Part shown: positions 15,844 to 29,900 of the stretch, piece by piece | How positions within the stretch are numbered: position 1 is the stretch's first letter | Layout: each line of letters opens with the position of its first letter | Assembly: GCF_011009555.1 (NCBI RefSeq) | Contig: NZ_QXHD01000004.1 | Location: 3,519,314 to 3,583,313, forward strand | Length of the DNA stretch: 64,000 nucleotides | Direction: 5' to 3' | Origin: Adonisia turfae CCMR0081 | GTDB taxonomy: Bacteria; Cyanobacteriota; Cyanobacteriia; Phormidesmidales; Phormidesmidaceae | Program-made: the position numbers and the translations under genes | Notes under the pieces: model-generated | The model's input: the letters and a program-made list of their open reading frames with translations, nothing else | Database searches by the model: none | Told to the model about the DNA's origin: nothing

Positions 15844-17748
15844 ATGGCCGATGTAGTGGTTGTAGGCTTTGGCTTCAGTGCGATTCCATTGATCCGCGAA
15901 CTGATCTCCACAGGTATAGACTTTAGGATAATCTCGGCCGATGGCAACAGCGTCTGGGACCGTCTTAATAAGAGTGGAAGATTAGACTTTGATCTAGTTT
16001 CCAGTTACTTAACAAGCTTTTACTCGTTTGACCTCGTAGATGAATTCCAAAGGGATCATTACCCTTGTGCTACTCAGTATTATGAAATGCATCAGAAGTG
16101 GCAGAAGCACTACGGAGAAAGAGTTATCCGAGACATTGTGACCAGGGTCGATAACTTTGCCGATCACAGCGTTGTATATACCCAGAGTGGCACTACGATT
16201 AACGCACGGCATGTGGTCTTCGCAACTGGGTTTAGTCGAGCCATCTTTTCACACCTCACCACCACCGATTACAACGCGCCAAATAAGACGTTTGTGTTTG
16301 ACACAATGGGAGATTCTGCCAACCTGATGATTTCCCATTTAATTCCCCATGATGCGAAGGTGATCATTCGCACGAATGGGTTTCACCCACGGGATAAGGT
16401 CGTGCCAGCGTTTGAAACGACCCACACCTTAGATCAGCTGGAGTTTCAAAATTTTCGCTACTTCTCCAATCGTCATTACGCTGACATCGTTTACGGTGCA
16501 ACCGCTGGTACTGGAATTCCTATTTTGATCGGCGATCAATTTCCAGTCAGCCTACGGGACGATAGTTGGAACACCAGCGAGTCACGTCCAGCCAGTGGTG
16601 CCGTTGCCATAAAATACTGGCCCATTGATGAATATTGCCGCAATTTTAGCGACAATTTGCCCGATGCATTTTCAAAGGGCTATTTTTTGAATGACATTTG
16701 CATGTGGTTGCATACGGGCCGAGCCATTGTTGTCCCCAAAGATACCCCAATCGATTTTGAAAAGAAAACGATTACCTACGCTGGGATTGAAAGAGCTTTC
16801 GATCATTACATCAAGGGCGATACGGAAGCACCAAGGCTGCCCACCATTATGGTTGACGGAGCAGACCCCTATCAATATCAATATCGCGATAACTTTATGG
16901 GAGTGATCCCAAAGACGCTGAACAATATCTACATGCTTGGCTATACGCGACCATACAGTGGGGGGTTAGCGAATATTATAGAAATGCAGGGATTGTTTAT
17001 TCACAAGCTTGTTACTCAACCGGGTTTTCACTATCACATCCATCGCAATTTAGATGCTCGCATCGCAAGCTATAACAAGCATTATTTTGGTGATAGCGAG
17101 CCTCGTCGGCATGACCATCTGGTTTACTACGGCTTTTACAACGATGATGTGGCGAGATTGCTTGGTATTGATTACAAACCTCAAGATTGCAAATCGATAC
17201 AGGACTTGATGTTCTACTATGCCTTCCCAAACAATGCGTTCAAGTATCGCCTGAGGGGAGAGTATGCGGTGACAGGTGTCGATAGATTAATTGGGAAAGT
17301 AAATCGGCAGTTCAAGAACTTTATCGTCAGCTTTGCCTATCTGTTGCAATGTAGCATCAAAGAACCTGACAAACGTCCGGCATGGCTGCACACCGTCAAA
17401 CGGCACTTCTTTAATGACATGCGACATAAGGAACCTTATCGACCCTTTCTTGAGGAGTATATTCAGGTTTATCGCCAGTTCAAGCAGGTGCACATTGAGC
17501 CGATTGAAGATCCACAATGGAATGCCCTGGTAGCTAATGCCTGCCAGACCAGAGACGAGGCGATGTCACAAATCTCGTCCCCGTTGAATCATCAGATGGA
17601 TGAGGATATTGCAAGTGAAATTCAGCTAATTCAGTCATGGCTTGATGATAATCAAGAATTAGACCAATTGAGATTTGACCCAACGCGCGCCTCAATTTTT
17701 GCCTCTATGGTGGAGCCACCAGATTACGAGATGTCATTTTTAGATTAA
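15844..17748 (+). CDS. FAD-dependent monooxygenase-like flavoprotein
   Basis: 634 residues, ATG 15844 with AGGAG eight bases before it. The N-terminus is a dinucleotide-binding Rossmann strand (VVVVGFGFSAIPL, GxGxSA). ARHVVFATGFSR (~16205-16240) is the ATG-type strand seen in flavin monooxygenases. A further block, LGYTRPYSGGLANIIEMQG (~16935-16995), resembles the C-terminal FAD region of FMO-like proteins. The halogenase WxWxIP motif is absent. The C-terminal ~200 residues are rich in aromatic and charged residues and have no recognised domain. It most likely oxygenates the polyketide (hydroxylation, epoxidation or Baeyer-Villiger insertion). The gene is alone on its transcript, between a divergent promoter region and the 3' end of PKS C. 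Confidence 0.7.
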   Translation: MADVVVVGFGFSAIPLIRELISTGIDFRIISADGNSVWDRLNKSGRLDFDLVSSYLTSFYSFDLVDEFQRDHYPCATQYYEMHQKWQKHYGERVIRDIVTRVDNFADHSVVYTQSGTTINARHVVFATGFSRAIFSHLTTTDYNAPNKTFVFDTMGDSANLMISHLIPHDAKVIIRTNGFHPRDKVVPAFETTHTLDQLEFQNFRYFSNRHYADIVYGATAGTGIPILIGDQFPVSLRDDSWNTSESRPASGAVAIKYWPIDEYCRNFSDNLPDAFSKGYFLNDICMWLHTGRAIVVPKDTPIDFEKKTITYAGIERAFDHYIKGDTEAPRLPTIMVDGADPYQYQYRDNFMGVIPKTLNNIYMLGYTRPYSGGLANIIEMQGLFIHKLVTQPGFHYHIHRNLDARIASYNKHYFGDSEPRRHDHLVYYGFYNDDVARLLGIDYKPQDCKSIQDLMFYYAFPNNAFKYRLRGEYAVTGVDRLIGKVNRQFKNFIVSFAYLLQCSIKEPDKRPAWLHTVKRHFFNDMRHKEPYRPFLEEYIQVYRQFKQVHIEPIEDPQWNALVANACQTRDEAMSQISSPLNHQMDEDIASEIQLIQSWLDDNQELDQLRFDPTRASIFASMVEPPDYEMSFLD

Positions 17749-17821
17749 AGGAGCTATGCAGCCTTTATTTTTTAGACACTCGCTGCAAATACTGCCAATA
17801 GTAACTGTTCCACCGACACCG

Positions 17822-17901
17822 TTGGCTGAGCGAAGCGTCTCCTTCGGAGTTAGGCCAACACTCCTAGCCAGCATCCCCTTCGACTTCGCTCAGGGGACGC
17901 T
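17822..17901. repeat. Cyanobacterial REP-like hairpins / bidirectional terminator region
   Basis: In the 168-bp gap between two convergent genes lie nested inverted repeats: TTGGC/GCCAA enclosing CTCC-TTC-GGAG (17822-17857), and AGCATCCCC/GGGGACGCT (17870-17878, 17893-17901) around a loop with TTCGACTTCGCTC. GAGCGAAG- and CTTCGACTTCGCTCAGG-like words are widespread interspersed repeats in filamentous cyanobacteria. They probably also act as a transcript-end barrier for both genes. Confidence 0.6.
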
Positions 17902-17916
17902 TACCTACCAATAACC

Positions 17917-20900
17917 CTAAAGCTGTAGGTCTAATCTCTGTAGTAATTCGGGCGAGGGTTGGAAATCTAGAACCCGAAACTCCGGTTCGTTTATCATCTT
18001 CACCAGCAGGTTTTGCATGGCTTCACCAAACAATTCGATGGTGTGAGACGACAACAGGGTTTTGTCGTACAAAAGCTGCAGAGTTAGTTGTCCTGCCGTT
18101 TTCACTAGACATACGACCAAGGGGCCAACAGGGTCACGCTCCTCCAGCGGCATGTCAATCATTCGCTCGGCAAAGTCCGTTACCTGACAGAGGGCGTCTC
18201 GATCATTGCTGTCGATGGAGATACCACTCCACTTTCCTGAGCTACCCAACTGACCAATCACATCCATGAAATCAAACCGCTTGTGCATCTGGAGTTCCAA
18301 GGATGCCTGGCTATAGCATGCAAAGACATCACGGAGCGTCATGGTTGATTGGATATCCAGCGTTAAGGGTGCCGATGATGAAAAGTCTCCGAAAACATTC
18401 TCAAACTCGTAGCGATCGCGCAAATTGTAAACCATTTGCACTACCATATTTTGCCCCGTCAGGCGGTACATGAGCACGCCAACCGCACAGGCGACCATTT
18501 GTGTCAGGGTGACCCTGAATCGTCGGGCAACGTCCAAGAGGTCTATTGAAGTATCGATGGTTAAGACACCAGCTTTCGGGGATACGCTTTCTAAATACTC
18601 CGCCCGGTCCCGCAGCATTGGCCCATGGGCTTGTCTGTTCAGGTAGTCCTGCCAAAATTGCGTATTCTCGGCATTAGCCGACTCAAATAGAGAAAGCGAA
18701 AAGTGCGCATATTCAGCCCGCAGTGTGGGAGGTGTCCAATCTGCTCCTTCCACCAGAGCTCGATACCGCTGATACAGTTCCTGCTGAAGGAGGAATAACG
18801 TGAATCCATCGGCATGAAAATGATGCGTTTGGAAATAGATTGCCCCCAAATCCTTCCCGTTATGTACCACGAACAGGTCTAGCAAGGTTGTCTGAGCAGC
18901 ATCAAACCCTGCACCAATCTGCTCTAGCTGAAATGTCTCTAGAGCGTCAAGGAAGGTTGTTTGATCTTCGACATCAGGCCAAAGCTCTTCCTGACAGTCG
19001 ACTTCGTTTCTCTCGTACACAACTTGAACCCATTGCTCGCCTGCGCGTCGAATGCCAGTGCGTAAAATGGCATGATGTTGCGTCATCTCGTTGAAAGCCC
19101 GGCGGAGCAATTCCATATTGACAGGACTATCGATCCAAAATGCCTGGCCAATATTGAGAGCGGTCTTCCCGTGAACTTCAGAGGCATCCAGTGCAAATCG
19201 CTGCATTTGACTGGTCGGATAATAGCCAACACCTTCCGTGAGTAGCGACAGCAGTGAGCGAGGATGACTCAAGAGACTTTGAACCGACTCGCGCGTTTGC
19301 GTGCCCTTGAGGAACTCGAAGCATAGCCGTCCATTCACTGACCAGACACCGACCCCATGTTGTATTAAATGTTCTAACTGGGCCTCACCGTTGTCGGTGT
19401 TGATCACGTCCGTTCCAGGTGAAATCGCCAACTCTAACCGCTCAATAAATGCCGGGCAAGGTCGCTCAATGCCCGAAGTCCGCAAGGGTGATAGGCTTGA
19501 GGGTACTTCGTCACCATTCCATTGAGATCCTGTCTGAATTGTCGCCGCCATTTCATCTAGGCTGCCATTCTGCAAAAGTGATGCATCGAAGTCCTCGCTA
19601 GAGAAGGCATTAATTCGATTTAGTAAACGCATGCCCATCAATGAGTCCACACCGTAGGCACTAAGCGGTTTTCCACTCTCAATCTCATCCGGTGACAGGC
19701 CGGTCAACTCACCCACAAAAACTTTTAGATGCTCAACAATCTCAGCTGTAGGCTTGGATTTTGTAATCTTCTGTACACCCTGGGATGTTTCGCCTGAGCC
19801 GGTGCCGGATACCCAACATCGACGTTTTTCAAATGGATATCCAGGTAGTGACAAGACAGCCTGCTCTGCCGCTGTAAAACAAGCTGACATGTCCAGGTTA
19901 ACGCCTTTCGTATAGAGATCCGCCAGGACTATTAGGTCTTCTTCCGTTGGTTGCAACGGTGCCTGGAGGCCTTTAATGGTGGCAGCCGCAAGTGTGGACA
20001 AGGCAGGACTCAAAGGACTGGAGGCGTCCACCCTGCCAAGAAAGCCCTTTTCGATCGGATGGCCATCGCCGATGCGAGATAACTGTGTTCGCAACGTGGC
20101 AACATCGCTGACCACAATGGCACAGCGTTCCTCAAAGTGCGACCGGTACATCAATAGGTTTGCGGAGAGACGTTGCAAATCACAGTTCAGACCCTCTGAG
20201 GATGAATCCAGCCAATGCTGAAGATCGCAACATCGCTGCCGCAGGCCAGAAGCAGTGCGAGCAGACAACGGAATCAGCACAGGCCCACTGCGAACTGAAA
20301 TTGGCTCTGCCGCCGCTGTCGCCGCAGGAGATTCAGAAAGTACCAAATGCACGTTGGTTCCAGTGGCTCCAAACGAATTGATGGCTGCTCTACGTAACTG
20401 CCCAGGTTCAACCTCCCAAGGGAGGGTTTCTTGGATAATCGAGAAGGGGCTATTCTCCAGGTCTAATGAGTCTGATGGTCTTCGCACGTTTGGCGTGCCT
20501 GGAATTCGCTGATACCGCATCGCGAGTAACGTCTTCATAAGGTGGCTCATGCCCGAAGCATGAAACGCATGCCCGACATTATTTTCTACCGTCCCCAGAA
20601 CACAAGGCTGCTGGCGTTTCGTAGTAGCGCCTCCAAAAATACGAGTCAGAGCGTGAGCCTCAACTGTGTCCGCCAACGGCATACCGGACGCATTAGCCTC
20701 CATGAGCGTAACGGTTTGAGGATCAATGCCGAAGCGAGTATAGACGTCTTCCAATAAAGCCACCTCAGCATCTGCGTTTGGGGTAACCATGCCATTTGTC
20801 TTACCATTATGGTTACTGCCCCAACCCTCAATTACACCGTGAATGCGGTCCCCATCAGCTAACGCGTCGGCCAACCGCTTCAAAACAACGACACTGACTG

Positions 20901-23900
20901 CTTCAGCGGGCATCATGCCGTTAGCCTGCGCGTCCAATGCGTGACCGGTCTCAGCCGCTGAAAGCAGCTCGATCTGACAAGCACTGATCAGAAGATTGGG
21001 GGTTGAGTGGAGCAATGCCCCGCCTGCGATCGCGGCTTCACATCGGTGCATCACCAGTTGATCGCAAGCTTGTGCAATCGCCAGGAGGGAAGAGGCGCAG
21101 CCAGCATCCACCGATTGGCAAGGTCCATTCAAGTCCAGACAGTGTGCAACTCGGGCTGGAACCTGGGAGAGGGTAACATGGGGCGAGAATCCCAAGACCT
21201 CTTTTAGCCGCAGCGAGTAATCACCGCCGTTGCCGCAAAACACACCCCATCGACACCCAGAAAGACTCTTGGGGTCAATACCGGCATCCTCAATCGCCCG
21301 CCATGATTCCTCCAGAAACAAACGTTCACATGGATCCATCGTCATCGCCTCTTTGGGCGAAATCTCAAAAAACAATGGATCGAAGCAGTCGATACCCTGC
21401 AGAAACCCTCCACGGCGCACGTAGGTTTTGTTGGGGTGCGGAGTCGAGTGATAAATCCCCTCCAAATCCCAATCTCGATCCCGTGGAAGGGGAGAGAATG
21501 CAGTTTCTCCCCTTTCAATCAGGTGCCAGAACGCATCCAGATCCGGTCCACCGGGAAACCGCCCTGACATGCCGACAATGGCAATATCGCTCGTCTGCTT
21601 ATGGGAGGTTTCCAAACGATGATGCGCTGAGTTGATCGCCAAAGAATCTGGTGCCGCTGTCTCTGATTCATGGGACTGAACCACGCTGGGCTGCCCCAAA
21701 ACAGCTGCATCGATAGGCTGTGTCTCGCGGCTGGTAACTGGCAATGGTTCGGCCAACGGTACGGGTGACGGGGACACCGAAGGGCTCAGGTCGCTTATTT
21801 CATTATCAAGGAATGCCGTAAACTTTCGAAGGGTTCCATGCTCATAGACGATTGCCGCCGCTATGTCCAAACCAAACTCTTGGTTGATATACCGAATCCA
21901 TTCCGCCGCCACAATCGAATCAAGCCCCAAGTCCATGAATGGCTTGTCTAGCCCGATTTCATCCACTCCCATAAAGAGTGTTTCAGCCAGACTGGTCAGC
22001 AGCTTTTTCTGGAGGGATTCAAGCTCAGTCACTGAACGCTCCGATGGAGGTGCCACTGAACGTGGTGCCGCGACCGGCTCACTGATAGATTCAGCCGGTC
22101 TAATAGGTTCGGCATCATCGGTCGCCAACTGCTCGCTGGACACAACGTTCCTGGAGAATTGTGGATTAGTCGATAACGGCGTCAATTCGACGAGTTGATT
22201 AGGCTTGTTCGGCATCGCCGTCATGAAGCGGGACTCCATACCATCAAGGGTGGCCAATGGTTGGGAAAGTCCAGTCAACTCGGCCATTGGTGATGGTGCC
22301 GTCCGCGGTGGAATAGCGACTTGGGCGGCCATTGGCCATGGACCACCAGATGGAGTGCCGGGTCTTTCAACCCAATATCGACGGTGGGTAAAAGGGCTCG
22401 TCGGCAGGCTGATACGTCGGGGGCTTGGGCTGATGGCACGGTGGAGTCTAGTCCAGTCAAATTCATGTCCGCAAACCCAAAGTTGAAGGATTTCTTGCCC
22501 ATCGCCCCCCCCAGCGAAGCGATCAACCATGGCGTTACTATCCGAATTTGATGACAAGGATTTGAAGCCATCCGACAATTGCTGATCGTCGCGGCCACGA
22601 AGCTGTCCCTCCACGGGCAAAGCACTATTGAGAAACATCTCAAGTTGGTCCCGTAACTCCCCCATGGAATCCACCACGAAACCTAAACGCTCCGTCATAG
22701 GTTCCCGTCCTACCTGTAGCGTGTAGGCGATGTCATGTAATTGAGTATCGGAGGCGCGTGATGGATCAGTCACAAAATCGCGTAGGTTGCGAGCCGCTTG
22801 GCGCAGTTGTTCCTCGCTTCTGGCCGAGAGCAAGATGAGGGCGCGTGGAGGCTGACCGGCCTTGAAATTCGCGTTCGGGGTATCCTCCAGCGGTTGCGAA
22901 ATGGATACGTTGGGGGCTTCTTCGATTACCAGGTGGGCATTAGACCCGCCAGCACCAAAAGATGAGATGCCAGCAATGCGCTTCATCGGCCTGCCGTCAA
23001 TATTGGCAGGCTGCCAATCGCGCAATTCCTGATTAACGACAAAGGGCGTGGATGCAAAATCGATATGGGGATTCAGGACACTGGAGTGAATCGACGGCAC
23101 AATTTGTTGATGCTGCATTTGCAATAACACCTTGGTCAGGCCAGCAATACCCGCCGCCGCCTCGCAATGGCCAATGTTAGATTTTGCCGACCCGATCCAA
23201 CATTGCCTATTGTTAGGCTCCAGACCAAATGCCTTGGTCAACCCTGCAATTTCAATTGGATCTCCAAGCTTAGTTCCGGTGCCATGGGCCTCAATGTAGC
23301 TAACGGCTCTGGGGTCAATGCCCGCTTCGTTTAGGGCTTGAACAATCACTCGCTTCTGCGCGTTAGGGTTCGGCACGCTATAGCCGTTGGTGCGACCACC
23401 GTGATTCAAAGCGCTGCCCTTGATCACGCCGTAAATGTGGTCTCCGTCGCGCTGGGCATCAGCCAAACGTTTCAACAATACGACGCCAACACCCTCACTG
23501 GGGATATAACCATCACCGCCCTCGCCAAAGCTTTCGCATCGACCCTGGGTGGAAATAAACTGACCGCCACTGAGCATCAGATACTTATTGGGATGGACGG
23601 TGAGATTGACCCCGCCAGCAATGCCCAGGTCAGTCCGACCTGACTTTAGATCCTGACAAGCCAGGTGCACACAAGTGAGTGAACTGGAACACATCGTGTC
23701 CACAATCATGCTGGGGCCGTTGAGATTAAGGACGTAGGAGACTCGATTGGCAATACTGGCCAAATTGCCCGCAAAAGCTGCGGGTTTACCGACCATCGTC
23801 GACTCTGCACCCAGCAACTGATATTCGCCATACATCGAACCGATATAGACACCGACCGGTGAAACCGTATCCTCACCAAGCTTTGCTTGAAGATCCTGGG

Positions 23901-26900
23901 GACGATATCCAGCATCCTCTAGTGCCTTCCAGGTCTCCTCTAGAATCAGCCGTTCCTGCGGATCGATGAATGGAGCAACCCTGGGCGAGATGTTGAAAAA
24001 CTGGGGATCAAACTTGTCCACATCGTCGATGAACCCTCCCCACTTACTGCTGTGGCCAGCACCATTACCGGATTCGTCAGAGTAATAGTCCCTCCAGTTC
24101 CAACGGTCAGGCGGTACTTCTGTGATGCAATCGCGACCGTCCCGCAGATTGGCCCAGAACGCTTTCAAATCGGCTGCCATGGGATAACGCCCGGACAACC
24201 CAATAATAGCGATGTCAAGGGCACGGCTTGAAAGAGCTTCCTGAGGTTTAGTGTCCTGCACAGCGGAGCGATGCCGTCGAGTTCGCAACATACTGTTCGC
24301 TATGGGGACGGTTGTTGTCAGTGCTGTCAACGGCTCGGTAGTTGCCGCCTGTGTCCTGCCCTTTGCCATTCGGTCTCCGCGAATGACCGATGTCAGTTTT
24401 GCCCTATGGGTTTCAACAAAATATCGTGCCAGCGAACCAATGTTGTCATATTCGAAAAAGAGTGTCTTTGGTAATGATCCGAAGGTTTCCTCCAGTTGAT
24501 TGGTCAGGTTCATCACCACAATCGAATCAATGCCAAATTGTGAAAATGACTCATCCGGACGTAAGCGATGGGGCGGTATATGGAGTGCGGAGGTAATCAA
24601 TTGTCTTAAGTAATCGATGGCTACCGCTTCTGGCTCAGAATATTCATCGACCCTGGCTGTCGACCCATGGTCAACCTCAACCAAGGTCCTGTCGGGTTCA
24701 ACAGAAACTTTAAGCAGCGATCGCAACCGTGACAGGTCGCCTGTTAATGGCATCATCTGGCCTTTGCCCGATGCCAATATGCATTCAAACGCCTCCAGTC
24801 CGACCACAGATGCCATGGAAGTTAATCCCAGCTTATCTGTCATCGTCGCTTGGGCGGCGGCGGCCATCTTCATGCCACCGTCCTGCCAAAGTGGCCAATC
24901 GATGCTGACGGTACGTCCACTCCGCTCACCGCGCTCAACACGCCCGTTGCGGAAATGGGCAAAGGCGTCTAAAAATGCGTTGGCCGTTGCATAATCACTT
25001 TGGCCCGGATTGCCGAGTAATCCCGCACCCGCTGCAAACAGAGCAAAGAAATCCAGATCCAGTTGCCTCGTTGCCCGATCCAGATTCCAGGCTCCGGCAA
25101 CCTTAGGGGACAGGACTTCTTGAAACTCATCAACCGGTTTCTGAAGTATGAACGCGTCCTGTAAAACCCCTGCCGCGTGAAGAATACCGTCGATTTTTAC
25201 ATAATCCCTGACGATCTCCTGGGCCAGGCGTTCAACGTCTGCTTCCAGGCTGATGTCGGCCTGCCGATAGTCCACACGGGCACCATTGGCATTCAAGATT
25301 TCAAGCCATTCTCGTTGCTCGGCAGCCAAGGCTGATCGGCCTGTCAATATCAGCGTGACATCCTGCGTTTCGGTGGCAATATATTTGGCAAAGAGGCGTC
25401 CCAGACCGCCCATGCCCCCCGTGATCCAATAAACACCTCCAGATTTCCAGGGTACAGTCGATAGCTTTGTCGGCATCGGCGATGCAAATTCGCACCAATG
25501 TATCGTCTGCCGGACACCCCGCTCATATCGGATCCTGACATCCTCCAGACCAGTGGCATTCTCAGCCAAAATCTGCACCAACGTGTCTGCCGATGTTCGA
25601 ACATCGACCTCAATCACTTGACCCGCAAACAGGGGATTCTCTAACCGAGCCGTGTGCAGCAAGCCCGCGAGTCCACTGAACAGATTGCCTGTCCCTTTGG
25701 ACGGAATCAAGATTTGCACTAGCACCCTACGGGTGGGTTTCTTAGCCAACAACTCCTGCGTTAAACGAAAGACTTGCGTAGAGACCCCTGCAAAAGCAGC
25801 TGCGACATCGTCTTGGTCAAACGGCAACTGTTGCCATGTAACCCCTGGTAACTTAGCGTGAACAACGTCGTCGGATAGCCCATCAACGCCATAGACCAGG
25901 AGATGACGGTGCTCAAAATTAGGTGAGGGATCCGCAGCCATAACGGATTGCTCGCGCCATTCAGGATAGGCAAGCAGCAGGTTACTCGCTGCGTCTGGGT
26001 GAGAAGAACCGGATGGTAATGGGCGAAATGTGAATCCTTTCATGCGAATGCACACCTGCCCATGGGCATCGCACAGCTCGAAATCAAGTTTCTGCCCTCC
26101 TGCTGACGGGGATGTCGCTTCACTCACCTGAATCCAGACCCACATGTCGTTCACCCATGGGGCGAAGATCTGCAATTCATCCAGGGCAAACGGTACGGTT
26201 GCCACCAGGTTGTCAGCGACAACCGTCTGCCCCCCCTGTAGTGCCAAGCCAATCGCCGCCTGGAGCGCGCCGTCTAAGAGACTGGGATGCAGTAGATAGG
26301 CGTCGCTGGTTGCTAATGCCGCATCAGGCAGTTGCAGTCGTGCCAACACATGCTTGCTGTCAGCAAACAGTTCCACCAGGCTTTGATGGGATGGTCCGTA
26401 ATTCACCCCCATGGATTGGAATGTGGCATAGCACTGGGCGGCATCGAATCGCGGCGCGTTAACAACTTCCGCCTTGAGCCTATCCAAGTCCAGCACAGGC
26501 GTCTCAGATTCCATCTTCACAGCCTGGAGCATTGCAACCCCCTGGCCATGCAGCACAGGAGAATCATCCGCCAATGACGAATAGATTTCGAACCGTACCT
26601 TGCCCTCCCCTTCGTCCAAAAGGCCGACATGAAAAGTTTGTGGACGCTCCGCCACAACAATTGGTCGAGCCCAAACAACATGGTTGATCGACCGAACTGA
26701 CAAACCTTCACATGGGCCGCTGATCTGCTCCACCGCCGCCCGTGCCATTTCCAAACAGGCTACGCCCGGCAGGAGCTTTTGACCGCCCACAACATGGTCT
26801 GCGACATAGGGCGCGTCGGCTAAGAACACTGAACTGAAGCGTAATCCATCCAGGTCCGACGTATTCTGGTGAAGCAGGGGATGCAGGGGCTGCACACTCT

Positions 26901-29900
26901 GTCGTTCATTAGCTTTGGAGACACCCACGCGAATCCAATAGGGTTCCTGCTGAAATGGATAGGTGGGCAATACGACCCGGTTTGGACGGGGATGCCCATA
27001 GAGCTGCTCCCAGTCTATGGGCATCCCCTTGACCCACAAATCCAGAAGTTTAGACAGCTTTCGCTTGCTGTGCCAAGCTCGGATCATCGCCTGGGCGTCC
27101 TCGTCATGGGCCAGTCGTGTCAAACTATCGTGACCGCGAGCGACACAGTCACGCACGCAGTCCTTAACCTGATCTGGCCCGACGGCAAGAAAGCCCTGGA
27201 GCTTTTCGATCAGCTCGTGCCTGGTGCGGGCAATAAAACCAACCCGCTCCTCCATGGCATCACGTCCCGTTTGCAGAGTGAAGGCGATATCGCGTAACGC
27301 CGGAGACGCAGAAGCATCAGCCCGACTCAAAAAGTGCAACAACTTTTCGACATAGGCGGAGAGACTGTCCTCCGTTTTGGCAGAAAGGACGATGATCACA
27401 GGATCGTTGTTGTCGTCGTTAGCGATCGCAATTCTACTGGGAGGCTCAGCCAGGATCACGTGGGCGTTAGAACCACCCGCTCCAAACGACGAGATGCCAG
27501 CCACATAGGGATATTCTTTCAATGGACCATCGAGCCTTAACCGGGGCCGTTCCCATGGCTCCGGATGCACCTGCACCTTAAACGGGGTCTTTGGAAATGG
27601 GATCTTAGGATTCAAGGTTTCTGCATGCAAACTGGGCGTCAGTTCGCCGTGCCGCATCTGCAGAACCACCTTGGTTAACGCTGCAATCCCGGCAGCGGCC
27701 TCCAAGTGACCGATGTTTGACTTAACCGAACCCAAGGCACAGTAACCGGTGTCTGTAGTATCCGTTTGAAACGCCTGGGTCAGGCCGCTCACCTCAATGG
27801 GATCGCCCAACTCCGTACCCGTGCCATGGGCCTCCACATAACTGACGCTGCGAGCATCAATACCAGCATTGTCCAGCGCCTGTCTGATCAGCTCGCTTTG
27901 GGCTTTGGGGTTGGGGACGGTATAGCCATTGGTCTTACCGCCATGATTAACCTGGGTGGCCCGAATGACGGCATGAATAGGATCGCCGTCCGCTAGAGCA
28001 TCAGACAAGGGTTTCAACAATACTACGCCGACGCCTTCGCCTGGAACAAAACCATTGCTGCCGTCTCCAAAACTTCGACATTGCCCAGTTTTAGACAGCA
28101 TATATTGGGCACATAGACCCACGTAGGAGGACGGATGGAGATACAGATTAACGCCACCTGCCAGAGCCATGGCACAATCCCCCTGACGCAAGTGCTGACA
28201 GGCCTCATGGATGGCAGTCAGAGAGGAGGAACACATCGTGTCGATCGGCATACTGGGGCCGTGGAGATTCAGCAAATACGAGACGCGATTGGCAACTGAA
28301 CCGAACGATGTATTGGGCACTGCGGTTTCCCCCTGGTTTGCCCAATCCCGTGCATATCGATCAAATCCTGTCTTGGTAATGCCAGCAAACACACCAACAT
28401 TGCCATCCACGGTCTGGGCCAGTCTTGCTCGTGAGTACCCTGCCGATTCGACCGCCTCCCAGGCAGCCTGCAAAAATAGACGTTCCTGGGGATCTATGCC
28501 CATTGCTTCGAGGGGCGAGATGTTGAAGAACAGCGGATCGAAGTCGGCGAACCCGTTTAAAAATCCCCCCCATTTGCTGTAGCTCAGGCCCTGGGCCACC
28601 GCCTGCTGTGGATCCGGATGGTAAAACCCGTCCAGGGACCAGCGTTCCTCGGGAATTTCAGTGATACAGTCTTTGCCGGTTTTCAAGTTCTCCCAATAAG
28701 TGTCAAGGGAATCAGCTTGGGGATAACGACCGCTGATGCCAATGATGGCGATCGGCTCCTGAATCGACTGACGGGGGCCATTGCCTACAAGTGAGGAATC
28801 TGCGTTGTTGCCGACTCGGTTCACATCCTCAGCCGAAGGTCCGACGTCCTTGGCATTACGGGTTGTGGTTGGTCGAGTCACAGGTGCCATTACCGTGTCC
28901 AAACCTGTCCAGCGGATACAGTCCAGGCGAAACGTATCGACTAAATGATCGGTAAGATCCCGCAGATTACGGATCTCAAAGAGTAAGGTCTGGGAAACCT
29001 CTGGGAAAACACGCCCCAGTTTCAGGTTGAGTTGGGTCACCAGAATTGAATCGATGCCGTAACTTTCAAGCGGTTCATAGTCGTCAATCCGGTCTTTAGC
29101 AAGATTGATGGTTTCACCCAGCAGAGATTTCACCTGATCTAATGTGCGATCGCAAAGTTCCTGTTCGTCCACAGCCGCCGCTGATTCCAGGACATCATTG
29201 GCGGACTGTTTTGAATTCCCTGACAAGATGACCTGACGGAGACGTTTTGTTTCTCCGGACAGAATCATGACCTGGGTAAGTCCACTGGCAATTATTTGAT
29301 AAAAGGCTTTCAGACCCGCGTCGCTCTCCAAAGGGATAGACCCCGTCCTTTCATGCATGGCTGCCAAAGTGGCATCATCCACCCTCATCCCCCCGGAATT
29401 CCAGAGGGGCCAATTGACAGAAACGATCCGGGTCGGGCGAGCATTCGCTCCATGCTGGAGCCCATGCCCATGGGCAAACGCATCCATAAAGGCATTAGCA
29501 GCAGCATAGTCTGCCTGACCCAGGTTACCGGTTATCCCAGAGCAAGACGAGAAAAGAACAATCAGCTTGGGAGCTAACTCTCGGGAAGCGCGCTCCAACA
29601 GCACGGTCCCCTTCACTTTGGCTGTCAAAACAGCTTTGAATTCGGCAGTTGTTTTTTTCGTTAAAAAGTTGTCACGAATCATGCCAGCGGCATGCAACAC
29701 GCCATCCAACCGTCCAAAATCACGTCGAATGCTTGTCATTAAGTCTGTTACGGCAGTCTCGTCTGCCACATCAACCTGCCGATAGTCCACACGGGCACCT
29801 GCAGTTGCCAGCCGGTCCAACCGAGCTTGCATTGGATCATTGAGCACCGACCGACCGATCAGAATGATATTGGGAGTCGCAACCCTGGAAACAATTTCCT

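Noticed and set aside
15844..17748. Flavoprotein as a flavin-dependent halogenase
   Set aside because: The WxWxIP motif and the usual catalytic Lys context are absent.
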